From Fidelibacterota bacterium (GTDB lineage: Bacteria > Fidelibacterota > Marinisomatia > Marinisomatales > UBA1611), in contig DTUG01000136.1 in the NCBI GenBank assembly GCA_012964275.1, positions 1 through 42,048 of the forward strand: a stretch of 42,048 nt of DNA. The letters run 5' to 3'. The notes below the pieces were generated by a model that saw nothing but the letters and a program-made list of their open reading frames with translations, ran no database searches and was not told the DNA's origin. Both the position numbers and the translations under genes were made by a program. Below, piece by piece: positions 19,501 through 26,958 of the stretch (the first letter of the stretch is position 1; every line of letters begins with the position of its first letter).

Positions 19501-21148
19501 GTTAATCAGAGAAGCAGTATTTATTTTTTCCTCCAATTGTCTAATTCAATTAGCTGATATCCCTAAAGAGGGTGTGTGGGTAACACACCTAGGAACAAAA
19601 CACGGGAAAAGCGTATTTCGTGTACTCATACATACCCTGACACTTGGAACTCATAATCTTGTTATCAATCTAAATGAAGACCTTGACCGGAATTTTCTCG
19701 AAGATGAGATCCGGTGGCTCATTTTAATGGGATCCGGTTTCAAGGACAAACAGTTAGTTGAAAATTTTGGTGGTTACTGGCCAGAATACCTGTTGTATAC
19801 GGAGGAATATATACCCGGAGAAACACTTATCCAGTATTTCAAACGAAATAAGGCTGAAATAAAGGATGAAACTGCCCTTGATCGGTGGCAAATGCGGTGG
19901 CTTCATTTTATATGGAACGGGATTCAGGCCTATTTGGAATTCTGGAGTCGAACAAATTTCAAGTTAGGAATTCAACCACCCATTCCAGATAATCTTATCA
20001 TTCCGCCACATGATTATACTACTGGAACTCGTCTCATCTCTATATCAGGGCGGCAGGAAATCAAGTCTGTAGGTGAATATTTTCTCAACCTGTTTACGCT
20101 ATTTATAGCCAAAACAGAATCACAATTCCCTGGATTAAAACATATGGCTGATTGGGAAGTGATCTTTACTGCTGCTCTTCAGGCAACAAAAGTGAAAAGG
20201 GGTATTCCGCTACTGGAAGAACTGGGAAAGGATCTCAAAAATCGTAAGCTTAAAAAACAATTTCGGGAAATTGGACTTACTCAGGACCGAATTAATAAGT
20301 TTATTAAAGAATTCGATAATTTTGGCGTTTTAACAAAACCAGTTGTTTTTGCCGCCTTAAGATATGAACGTTGGCTGGATTTAAATCCGGGAGCAACCGA
20401 TCAGGCCAAGGCATCTATCCTGCGAGAACTCTACAATGATTATGATTTGAATTCATTGCTTGAAGAGTATCCTGAAACCCGCGTACGATTTTTTATGATG
20501 ACCTGTCTAAAGGATTCAGGTCCTGAACTCACAAACTTTTTTCAATCCATAATCCAAGAAATGAGACGAAAAGAATTAAGCCCATGGAGCCTGAAAGATC
20601 GCATAGAGGATATCCAGCAAAAAACGTCCTTGACTGAAAAGGAAAAATATTTTCTCGCCAGAATGCTTTTCCCACATGTGGACGCTGCCGATTATGTAGA
20701 ACTTGTCACTACAGCAAAAGGTGATAAGGAAAAATTAAACCTAATTTATGGAACAGAAGGTGCTGATGGTCAATTATATCGTATTCGCCCTCCTTTCCAT
20801 CCAAAGGAAATAGCCCGTTTCTACTCTCTAATGACTAAAGAAACTTTATCTGGGACTTTTACTTCCAGTCATGAATTTCTATTTATTTTCAATTCTCGGA
20901 ATAGACTGGTTGGCGGTCTATATTGGAATACTCCCAGTGATTCACGTATCCATTTGGAATGGATCATAATTCGCAACAAATATCGGCAATTACTGTTGAG
21001 CAAACGATTAATGACGGAATTTTATCACCGTATGAAACAGCGGGGTATCAAAGTCATTACTGTAGGGTTTTATTTAGAAAGCTTTTTCTATAAACAAGGA
21101 TTTAAAATTGATCGACATTATGGCGGTCTGGTTAAAAAATTAAATTAA
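16565..21148 (+). CDS. Giant adenylation-domain (ANL) / kinase-like / GNAT fusion protein
   Basis: I chose the ATG at 16565, giving 1,527 residues; the open frame extends to 16451 but would overlap the divergent HD-GYP gene. Residues about 70-610 are an acyl-CoA-synthetase-like ANL enzyme: MYTSGSTDQPKGV at about 256, GYGMTEATGG at about 411, HSGDIFE at about 477, DRKKDIYKNSRGQ at about 493 and ELTQKGTFNRK near 595, where the A10 lysine is expected. The next 800 residues are unfamiliar; the part around 990-1170 (GTKHGKSVFRVL, then PDNLIIPP) looks like a degenerate protein-kinase or aminoglycoside-kinase fold. The last 120 residues resemble a GNAT acetyltransferase (WIIIRNKYRQLLLSKRLM). A carboxylic acid, probably fatty, would be activated as acyl-AMP; the later fate is unknown. 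Confidence 0.8.
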   Translation: MNQVNQRSISELFDLAGKNRVDMANFRTVLDNIDSSDTDHQTIHHFLECFHLPAVNRIIVENQATDYWFDKITHLIQKSRYHVGHLIKQRTSRYGEKPLFLTIEGDSVISVSYNKVWYDVIQIGRALDMLSEEEMEPVIGLLSYNQYRCALLDLACLSFGFRVVPIPLNTTIEHLSHILHEAEITHLFIGGEKGARLWNAIFKGYDLAIIDLNEINSLKGQITSWETFRDLSDKNEKFDLNHRLESQDMTWPITIMYTSGSTDQPKGVIFNQVNLMSKRFARAMALPEFSSSDTFLCYLPLFHTFGRYFELLGSIFWGATYAFAESPAFNSLLKDFQLVSPSIFISIPKRWIQLYEYLEEKLELDSASDTIICQKLTDITGGQLQWGLSAAGYLDPDYFKFFQEHGIQLLSGYGMTEATGGITMTPPGNYLDNSVGKSLPGIKLKIAEDGELCMQGPYVSNGFYKTKDSESFKNGWFHSGDIFEKRGNHFFIIDRKKDIYKNSRGQTIAPQKIENLFQDFDSVQSVFLAGDGREFNTVLIYPDKENIPYDLYNVDNQKIRDLFSGMLVSVNSFLSAFERIVNFAIIDRDFSIEKGELTQKGTFNRKNVLKNFSKMIEPMYERNYVSLHSGTKEIWFPNWLIREKGTVKTNLSWDGNKISIKGQDQTLRLIWTDSNLQVGEFKYHTDSQILDLQSFVNSPNLWLGNNEFTLFTSETVFRIKEADLTTEIRVKIDSDTFALTKIDKKDNENETNSLEKIHHSVRSYLSNEQSFFDALIHILNLDIFEWSDVILDTLLQYQEHPDPNFRLKMIEAIAPILSGDFFINLLETTYHYYRKNNGKKEFAFDIDRLTESQYRSLILFLNDTHENVNDLEQADFDFIQTVLFMISEYGVIHPTQFILARSELVSWQFSNVPKPIYSAAQKAYYNLVNGFRTWIGPNTSITVDRNTQEEYSWKDVIEFDDNVRTRHKKVLLETLSKTALIREAVFIFSSNCLIQLADIPKEGVWVTHLGTKHGKSVFRVLIHTLTLGTHNLVINLNEDLDRNFLEDEIRWLILMGSGFKDKQLVENFGGYWPEYLLYTEEYIPGETLIQYFKRNKAEIKDETALDRWQMRWLHFIWNGIQAYLEFWSRTNFKLGIQPPIPDNLIIPPHDYTTGTRLISISGRQEIKSVGEYFLNLFTLFIAKTESQFPGLKHMADWEVIFTAALQATKVKRGIPLLEELGKDLKNRKLKKQFREIGLTQDRINKFIKEFDNFGVLTKPVVFAALRYERWLDLNPGATDQAKASILRELYNDYDLNSLLEEYPETRVRFFMMTCLKDSGPELTNFFQSIIQEMRRKELSPWSLKDRIEDIQQKTSLTEKEKYFLARMLFPHVDAADYVELVTTAKGDKEKLNLIYGTEGADGQLYRIRPPFHPKEIARFYSLMTKETLSGTFTSSHEFLFIFNSRNRLVGGLYWNTPSDSRIHLEWIIIRNKYRQLLLSKRLMTEFYHRMKQRGIKVITVGFYLESFFYKQGFKIDRHYGGLVKKLN

Positions 21149-21182
21149 TCTGTTTTACAGCAACTAATCGATCCCATAAAAT

Positions 21183-21707
21183 TTAATACAGCATCAAATA
21201 AACCATAACCCCCGTAATAGAAACATATAACCATAAAGGCAGGGTTATTCTTGCAATTGTCCGATGTTGTTTGAGTTGAGAATTCCAACCTCGATAAAGC
21301 GTGAGCATGGCTAACGGAAGAATAACAACTGCAAGTATAATATGTGAAATCAGAATAATAAAATAAATGGTAGTCCAGTCCCCTGTGTAGGTCTTTGGGC
21401 CACTTTTAAACCAATGGTAAATCACATAGCTAATGAGGAAGAGCGCAGATGTCCCAAATGCAGTAAGCATCACATTTTTATGAAATTCCCGTTTCTTTTT
21501 TTTTATTAATAAAAAGCCCCATACAAGTAATATTGCTGTTGTTATATTTAATGTGGCGTTCAATTTAGGTAATAAGGATACATCCAGCACCCCTTCGATC
21601 CCATCCGGCCGTGGGCCTAAAATTAGAAATGCTACCGCCAAGCTCAAGACCGCAGAAACAATGTAAATAATTTTCACGAAGAAGCGATCTTGATCCACGT
21701 TTTTCAA
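21183..21707 (-). CDS. DUF420 membrane protein (CtaM/YozB-like oxidase assembly factor)
   Basis: The protein has 174 residues with five membrane helices and conserved histidines at helix edges (REFHKNVM, VIYHWFKSG, LISHIILAV). LPKLNATLNITTA matches the DUF420 signature. Members such as CtaM of Staphylococcus are needed for functional heme-A-containing oxidases; position next to ctaB fits. The start is TTG at 21707, overlapping the ctaB stop in TTGA, so it is coupled to ctaB. It is the last gene of the ctaA-sco-ctaB operon and converges with the ANL fusion gene across 34 nt. Confidence 0.82.
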   Translation of the reverse strand: MKNVDQDRFFVKIIYIVSAVLSLAVAFLILGPRPDGIEGVLDVSLLPKLNATLNITTAILLVWGFLLIKKKKREFHKNVMLTAFGTSALFLISYVIYHWFKSGPKTYTGDWTTIYFIILISHIILAVVILPLAMLTLYRGWNSQLKQHRTIARITLPLWLYVSITGVMVYLMLY

Positions 21708-22585
21708 TAATTTAAGTCAACCAAGATTAATACCAGTAAACAAGGTAAATACATTACCGATACCTTTAACAGCAATTTTGCATTATTTATAGAATAATTC
21801 TTAATCAGCGGTAAACTAGCCATTAAATAGGTAATCCCGAATAACACAGCACCCCATAAATAGAGCGAACCCAAAACACCGGTAAAAACCGGTAAGACTG
21901 ATATGGGAATCAATAAAAATGCATGCCAAATAATTTGGCGATTTGTCCTTCTGCCATCATTTTCCATCACAGGCAACATTTTAAATCCCGCTTTCGAATA
22001 ATCATCCTTGCACATTAAGGCAATTGCATAAAAATGGGGGTGCTGCCATAAAAAAAGGATAGCAAATAAAATCCAAGCGTCCAAATTTACATGTCCAGTC
22101 GCAGCGGCCCAGCCTCCCAGCGGTGGTAGTGCCCCAGGCACAGCACCAATAGTCGTATTTAACCAGGTAATCCGTTTTAATGGAGTATATACAAAAATAT
22201 AAAGAAAAGTTGTGAGAAACGCCAAAAAGGCTGTCAACAGATTGGCACCCAATAATAATATGATTAGTCCACATAAAACCTGGATCAGACCAAATGTCAA
22301 GGCAGTATTGGCACCAATGATCCCAGCTGGAATAGGTCGGGACCGTGTTCTTTCCATCAAGATATCAAAATCCCGCTCAATATAATGATTCAATGTACCG
22401 GCACCACCTGATACCATGGCCGCACCGAGCAAGGTCAGAATGAAATGGTAAGCCTGAATGATTCCTGCTCCACCGATATAGTAGCCTAGAGCGGTCGATA
22501 TTAAAATCATTAAGGTAATCTTCGGTTTGGTCAGTTCAACATAAGCCTTAAACTTAGTTTTTGCGGGTTGCGGATGGCGTTTCAT
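21704..22585 (-). CDS. ctaB: Protoheme IX farnesyltransferase (heme O synthase)
   Basis: The protein has 293 residues and eight or nine membrane helices. The prenyl-diphosphate-binding motif is NHYIERDFDILMERTRSRP starting at residue 66, with the aspartates that hold Mg2+-farnesyl-PP, and the second polar loop is present near residue 190 (MCKDDYSKAG). The enzyme attaches a farnesyl group to protoheme to make heme O, the precursor of heme A. It lies between sco and the DUF420 gene and downstream of ctaA on the same strand, giving a complete heme A pathway for the aa3-type oxidase encoded at 35416-39343. Confidence 0.95.
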   Translation of the reverse strand: MKRHPQPAKTKFKAYVELTKPKITLMILISTALGYYIGGAGIIQAYHFILTLLGAAMVSGGAGTLNHYIERDFDILMERTRSRPIPAGIIGANTALTFGLIQVLCGLIILLLGANLLTAFLAFLTTFLYIFVYTPLKRITWLNTTIGAVPGALPPLGGWAAATGHVNLDAWILFAILFLWQHPHFYAIALMCKDDYSKAGFKMLPVMENDGRRTNRQIIWHAFLLIPISVLPVFTGVLGSLYLWGAVLFGITYLMASLPLIKNYSINNAKLLLKVSVMYLPCLLVLILVDLNY

Positions 22586-22586
22586 T

Positions 22587-23186
22587 TCAAGAATCTAAAT
22601 TTTTTAAAAATAAGTTTAAATGAGCCTGCAGAATAGCAATACTTGCTTTATCGGTACCGTCATAATATTGTCGAATCCGTCCTTTATCATCGATAAGGAC
22701 AAATTTAACTGAATGACCAGCAGGCAGATCATCGGAAAACAACATAAAACCATCCCGGGTTAATTCTTTTACTGATTTTATATCGGAACGAATAAATATC
22801 CAGCGGTCATCATTTACACCATTTGCATCTGCATAAGCAGCTAAAACATCTTCCGTATCAGTATCTGGATCAACAGTGACTGATACAAACTGAACATCTG
22901 GAATAGATCTGTATTGTTCATATAACCTGCTCATATTGGACGCCATTATTGGACATGGACCTGTACAACTTGTAAACATAAAATCCAGCACAGTTATTTT
23001 ATTTCTAAAATTTTCCATTGTAAAGGTGTACCCATCATGAGTTTTAAATTGAAAATCCGGAACAGATTTAATAATCGGTGGAGGTGTTTGATGTGCTTGA
23101 TCAGCTTTATTAATCACCCAGGTTGCACCTATCCCTAAAATCAAAATGAAAAGACCAGCAATATATACCGTATGAATTTTTTTCAT
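22587..23186 (-). CDS. SCO1/SenC family copper chaperone, CxxxC type
   Basis: The start is the ATG at 23186-23184, which shares a base with the ctaA stop (TGATG); it gives 199 residues. A longer upstream frame overlaps ctaA and is not needed. One N-terminal membrane anchor (about 7-25) is followed by a thioredoxin-like periplasmic domain with CTGPC at 74-78 and His158 in LPAGHSVKF, the three canonical Cu ligands. SCO proteins deliver copper to, or reduce, the CuA site of oxidase subunit II. The position between ctaA and ctaB supports a role in oxidase assembly. A second, different SCO is encoded at 32616-33464. Confidence 0.92.
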   Translation of the reverse strand: MKKIHTVYIAGLFILILGIGATWVINKADQAHQTPPPIIKSVPDFQFKTHDGYTFTMENFRNKITVLDFMFTSCTGPCPIMASNMSRLYEQYRSIPDVQFVSVTVDPDTDTEDVLAAYADANGVNDDRWIFIRSDIKSVKELTRDGFMLFSDDLPAGHSVKFVLIDDKGRIRQYYDGTDKASIAILQAHLNLFLKNLDS

Positions 23187-24112
23187 CAGTTCAAGCGCGA
23201 CATTTCCCAGGCTGTATATTGAATCACGCAAAGGCCTAAAATCAAGGACGCGAACCACATGTGGAATAACTGAATTAGAGGTTTCACATCAAAAAATACT
23301 AATGATTCACCTAAGATAATTTGAACAATAATCATTCCCAGCATGGCCTGTGCAGAACCAATGATCAACCTTGACGGATTTAAACTTTCTATGATTAGAA
23401 TTTTTCTTATAAAATATGCTAAACCAACCAGAAAAATACCCAGGATGGTGTGCATGTATTTAAATGGGCCAAGCATCCTTAAAAGAAAGATGCTATTTAC
23501 AAGGGGATTTTGATTCCGAATCATTTCCAGCCCGCCGCGAATCTCAGTGCCTATTATAATTTCGATTAAGACAATTAAACCTGTAGCATATATAAACCAT
23601 TTCAAGCTATTTGGGTAGTCACTTTCAACCTCGGCACTTTTATGATACAGATAGTAAGATTGCAGTGAAGCATAGATAAGAAGCACCACAATCAATAAAG
23701 CTAACAGTAAATGGAGCGTAATTGTAAACGGATTTAACACTGTATCAACCAATACTCCCCCAAGCCACCCCTCTATGATTGTCAGGATAAAAGCTCCAAT
23801 GACTGGAACCATTATTTTAATCTCCTTTCTGTAGCACCGTATGGCCAGATAACACGTGATCGTGATCATGAGTCCGGTTACAGCACCAAATAATCGATTG
23901 CAATATTCGATCCAGGCCAACACAACATTAAACTGATCCTGGAATTCCAGCGGGACCTGATCTAAACTGGTTGGAGGAATCCAGCGATCAAAACATTTTG
24001 GCCAATCAGGACAGCCCATTCCGGCATCGGACACACGGACTAACCCACCGACAAAAATAAGGAGGTAAGTCATCAAAATTGTAAGCACAGAAAATCGAAA
24101 AAAATATTTCAT
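23186..24112 (-). CDS. ctaA: Heme A synthase (COX15/CtaA family)
   Basis: The protein has 308 residues with eight membrane helices. The N-terminus has VGGLVRVSDAGMGCPDWPKC, with a Cys34/Cys40 pair typical of the family. The first heme-binding region reads WIEYCNRLFG at 67-76, with Asn where many CtaA proteins have His; the same variant is common in Bacteroidota-type enzymes as I recall them. Further candidate heme ligands are His in TLHLLLAL, KYMHTILG and QLFHMWFA. The enzyme oxidises the C8 methyl of heme O to the formyl group of heme A. It is the first gene of the leftward operon ctaA-sco-ctaB-DUF420, divergent from the SRPBCC gene. Confidence 0.93.
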   Translation of the reverse strand: MKYFFRFSVLTILMTYLLIFVGGLVRVSDAGMGCPDWPKCFDRWIPPTSLDQVPLEFQDQFNVVLAWIEYCNRLFGAVTGLMITITCYLAIRCYRKEIKIMVPVIGAFILTIIEGWLGGVLVDTVLNPFTITLHLLLALLIVVLLIYASLQSYYLYHKSAEVESDYPNSLKWFIYATGLIVLIEIIIGTEIRGGLEMIRNQNPLVNSIFLLRMLGPFKYMHTILGIFLVGLAYFIRKILIIESLNPSRLIIGSAQAMLGMIIVQIILGESLVFFDVKPLIQLFHMWFASLILGLCVIQYTAWEMSRLN

Positions 24113-24250
24113 AAAAAGCCACCGAAATTATGGTAACTCATTCTTAGATAGCTCAATACTTTTATCGTATTATCCGTGGGGATGATATTAATTTTCGATC
24201 CAAATTTTCTCAGCTTTAATACCATAAACAAACCAAAATCACTATGATCC
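24113..24250. other. Divergent intergenic region between heme A and bc-complex clusters
   Basis: These 138 AT-rich bases must carry the promoters for the leftward heme A operon and the rightward SRPBCC/bc-complex cluster. I see no convincing -10/-35 pair or operator palindrome. Confidence 0.35.
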
Positions 24251-25567
24251 ATGGCGAAAGCTTTGCACCAGATTGAGCCCGGAACTGCCTGTACGATTAA
24301 AACCACAGGTCAAGGGGGCGAGTTAAAGAAAGTTTTCTATTTTCCTACCAAATATGAAGTGCAATTAAACACCGGCGAAATCCATCATTATACATCACAT
24401 GAAGTCATTTTTGAAGGATTTGAACATCCTGAAGTCAAATTAAAGACCCCTGAAATACCCCATGCTGGAATTGGAGATAAATGGTCTTCATGGTCCCCAT
24501 TTATAGCCCGAAGCGAAATCAAACACCATTTTTCCACGACTAAAGAAATCATGTGGAAAATGATTACAAATCTGGACACATATAATATATGGTTCGTAGG
24601 AATCCAGCGTGCTTTACCAATTCTAAACTCAGACCGCTATGTTCATCAGTTTTCCTTTGACAAGTTTACTCTAGAACCAGGGGCGTTTTTTAAAATTCGT
24701 CCTGCATCTCTGGCACCCTATTTTAAATGCAGAGTTATGACCATTGAGAAAGAGAAAGAATTCGGGTTTGAATTCAGAACCACACCATTTTACAAAGAAT
24801 ATATTTCATTCAAGATTGATGAATCAAAGAAAGGTGTCTGGGTTACGTGCAGAAGAACTTCTAAGGGAATTTTTTCTCTATTATCTCTGTATAAATGGAA
24901 CAGTCGCAAATCAATGATTTTGCAGCTACTATCCAATATTATACCTGAGGTTAACTTTGATAAAGATAAGGATGATTTAAGTACAGATAATGGAACAGCT
25001 TCACAATGGATTGGATTTGCTGCGCGCGAAGATTACATCAATTATGCTGTTAACATGGGGTTGAAAGGGGATATGGATATTATTAATTCTATCTCGGATA
25101 AACCTACCCGCGGCAAAGCAAAAGCAGCTTTGGTTCGTGCCAAACGTACCGGAGAATCTCCGCCAATGCCGGAGAAGCCCAAAGGCGGAGTATCGCCAGC
25201 CGAAGGAAGCACTAAAACCGGTTTAAGCGGTGAACCGCTTATTGCTTTTGTTGTTAACAAAGCTCTAGATGGGGATATGGACCCCCTCAATGCCATAGCA
25301 GAGAAAGTCACCCGCGGCAAAGCAAAAGCACTGCTTGTGAAAATCAAACGGGGTTCAGCAGAACGACCGGCAATGCCTGAACTTCCTTCGCATGATCAAG
25401 AAACTAGTCTTGTAACTCCAGAAGAATCTGAAGAACAGCTTATGGAACGACTTATCGCAAAGGGTCTGGAAGGTGATATGGAAGAGATTAATGCTCTAGA
25501 TAACAAGGCATTACGGGGAAAAATTAAAGCTGCTATCGTCAAAGAAAAACGAGCTCAAAAAAAATGA
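24251..25567 (+). CDS. SRPBCC-like protein with three C-terminal GDM/RGKAKA repeats
   Basis: The protein has 438 residues and no signal peptide or membrane helix. Residues 1-60 look like a small beta barrel (KOW/SH3-like). About 85-230 has the pattern of an SRPBCC (START/polyketide-cyclase-like) domain, with an N-terminal helix KEIMWKMITNLDTYNIW and a long C-terminal helix. The C-terminus carries three copies of a ~36-residue unit at 263-299, 332-367 and 399-434, each reading roughly GDM-D/E-xx-N-x-I-x-x-K-xxRGK-x-KA-x-LVxxKR, joined by Pro/Ser-rich linkers about 30 residues long. The repeat is very basic, so binding to nucleic acid, lipid head groups or an acidic protein is possible. I do not recognise the repeat family. 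The stop overlaps the next small gene (ATGA). Confidence 0.7.
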   Translation: MAKALHQIEPGTACTIKTTGQGGELKKVFYFPTKYEVQLNTGEIHHYTSHEVIFEGFEHPEVKLKTPEIPHAGIGDKWSSWSPFIARSEIKHHFSTTKEIMWKMITNLDTYNIWFVGIQRALPILNSDRYVHQFSFDKFTLEPGAFFKIRPASLAPYFKCRVMTIEKEKEFGFEFRTTPFYKEYISFKIDESKKGVWVTCRRTSKGIFSLLSLYKWNSRKSMILQLLSNIIPEVNFDKDKDDLSTDNGTASQWIGFAAREDYINYAVNMGLKGDMDIINSISDKPTRGKAKAALVRAKRTGESPPMPEKPKGGVSPAEGSTKTGLSGEPLIAFVVNKALDGDMDPLNAIAEKVTRGKAKALLVKIKRGSAERPAMPELPSHDQETSLVTPEESEEQLMERLIAKGLEGDMEEINALDNKALRGKIKAAIVKEKRAQKK

Positions 25568-25677
25568 ACATGTCAGACAACAAAATATCAGGAATGACCA
25601 CAACTCAACTGGTTTCAATGATCGCATGTACGATTTTACTCATTATATATATCACTTTAGTTACTTGGGTATTATGA
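25564..25677 (+). CDS. 37-residue single-helix membrane protein
   Basis: The frame from ATG 25564 encodes 37 residues: a polar N-terminus (MNMSDNKISGMTTTQL) and one membrane helix to the C-terminus, ending VTWVL. Its ATG overlaps the SRPBCC-gene stop in ATGA, the usual sign of translational coupling. Single-helix subunits are common in cytochrome bc and oxidase complexes, and the location just before the bc operon fits such a role (inference). Function unknown. Confidence 0.55.
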   Translation: MNMSDNKISGMTTTQLVSMIACTILLIIYITLVTWVL

Positions 25678-25680
25678 TCC

Positions 25681-25824
25681 ATGGATTTCGAATGGTTTAC
25701 TTTTTCCTGGCTCATGGAGCACTTGGAATGGGCGGTTGGATTACTTCTCATCGGGATAATAATCCTTTTCTTCTTCCCCATAATGCTTGGCTGGCAATTG
25801 AAACAGAGAGAGAAAGAATTATAA
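25681..25824 (+). CDS. 47-residue single-helix membrane protein
   Basis: The frame from ATG 25681 encodes 47 residues. An aromatic, acidic N-terminus (MDFEWFTFSWLMEHLEW) leads into a helix AVGLLLIGIIILFFF and a basic tail WQLKQREKEL, predicting the tail on the cytoplasmic side. It starts 3 nt after the stop of the previous small gene. A longer frame that overlaps it in another register gives no membrane-protein pattern. Possible small subunit of the adjacent respiratory complex; function unknown. Confidence 0.6.
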   Translation: MDFEWFTFSWLMEHLEWAVGLLLIGIIILFFFPIMLGWQLKQREKEL

Positions 25825-25833
25825 ATAACACAA

Positions 25834-26001
25834 ATGGATGCTCTCCCGCTCATATCAATCCTTGCTCTTATATTTGCCTTGATACTCATGAGTGAAGTAT
25901 TCCGATTGAAAAGAGATCTGCGGAAATTGAAGAAACTTATGAAACACTTGCGGGACGATATGGAACTGCTGAAAAACACAGAAAAAAGAGAGGGTAAATA
26001 G
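25834..26001 (+). CDS. 55-residue membrane-anchored coiled-coil miniprotein
   Basis: The frame from ATG 25834 encodes 55 residues: a short N-terminal membrane helix (residues 4-19) followed by a highly charged helix, RLKRDLRKLKKLMKHLRDD and onwards, with leucine heptad spacing. It begins 9 nt after the previous small gene and ends 65 nt before the HEAT-repeat gene. The charged helix could pair with the coiled coil of the octaheme cytochrome at 29473-32442 (inference). Function unknown. Confidence 0.6.
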   Translation: MDALPLISILALIFALILMSEVFRLKRDLRKLKKLMKHLRDDMELLKNTEKREGK

Positions 26002-26066
26002 AGTTTTATTTTTGCCGTCCGGTTTATTATGTCAGTAAGTTTTAGTCTTTAGAATTCCCTGGGAAT

Positions 26067-26957
26067 ATGGTTAACGTGGATAGTAGCAATCAAATATCTG
26101 GCAAGGAATCCAGCAGAATTTATGTTCTCTTTTATTCTTTTTTTTTGATTCCATTCATGATTGCAGTTTTTGGAGCGTTATTCTTTTTACTCTTTCGTTT
26201 TATTACCTTTGAAACAAATAGTGCTGAAGATCTTTTAAACCAGGTTAAGGTTGGATCAGCTTCGAAACGATGGCAGTCAGCTTTTGAATTAGCCAAAATA
26301 TTAAATAACCCAGATCTGGTTCCGTTAAGCAACTCATTCAAAGATCAGATGATCTCGGCATACCAGCGTTCTATCCATGACGATCCTCTGGTCAGGTCAT
26401 ATCTTGCTATGGCTATGGGTGCTACAAGAGATACTACTTATGGATCAACCTTGCTGAATGGCCTTAATGATGATAACCTCGAATCTCAAATAGCTGCGAT
26501 CCAGTCCGTAGGACTAATCGGTTACTCGCCGGCTGTCCCAGAATTGAAGGATATCACGATCAGATCAGAATCTCATAGTGAACGCCTGGCTGCCACAATT
26601 GCTCTGGGAATGATTGGTGATCAGACATCTATCCCGCATTTAACCAGTTTATTAGACGATGAAGAACCCAACATTCGCTGGGACGCAGCAGTCGCTCTCG
26701 CCAAGATGGGCAATAATTCCGGAGTTTCCATCATTGCAAGTCTATTGGATCGAGAATACCTCAACCAATTCAAGGAAGTTGATGAAATTGAGAAAAAACA
26801 AGTCTTGATGGTAGCCATACAGGTATCATCTCTACTTGTAGATCAACGATTCAAATCAAAACTGATTACCCTAGCTGAAACTGATGTGGATCTGAGTATT
26901 CGAGATGCAGCAATTAAAACCCTGGAAAAAAAGTATAGTGCTTCAATAACGTCTTAA
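26067..26957 (+). CDS. Membrane-anchored HEAT-repeat protein of the bc-complex operon
   Basis: The protein has 296 residues. One strong membrane helix (about 19-47) is followed by a soluble domain built of HEAT/PBS-lyase-type repeats from about 100 to 290, e.g. ESQIAAIQSVGLIGYSPAV, ERLAATIALGMIGDQTSI and IRWDAAVALAKMGNNSGV. HEAT domains scaffold protein complexes. The stop is 1 nt before the Rieske start, so it belongs to the same transcript; a role as an assembly factor or accessory subunit of the quinol:cytochrome c oxidoreductase is likely but inferred. Confidence 0.82.
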   Translation: MVNVDSSNQISGKESSRIYVLFYSFFLIPFMIAVFGALFFLLFRFITFETNSAEDLLNQVKVGSASKRWQSAFELAKILNNPDLVPLSNSFKDQMISAYQRSIHDDPLVRSYLAMAMGATRDTTYGSTLLNGLNDDNLESQIAAIQSVGLIGYSPAVPELKDITIRSESHSERLAATIALGMIGDQTSIPHLTSLLDDEEPNIRWDAAVALAKMGNNSGVSIIASLLDREYLNQFKEVDEIEKKQVLMVAIQVSSLLVDQRFKSKLITLAETDVDLSIRDAAIKTLEKKYSASITS

Positions 26958-26958
26958 T

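Noticed and set aside
23187..23258. Longer N-terminus for the first SCO protein
   Set aside because: The extension lies within the end of ctaA, and the ATG at 23186 gives a typical membrane anchor and a TGATG overlap.
25605..25979. Leftward 124-codon frame and overlapping rightward 89-codon frame (25626-25895)
   Set aside because: Both overlap the three tightly spaced mini membrane-protein frames, which have better starts, spacing and hydrophobic pattern. The longer frames have low-complexity or implausible composition.
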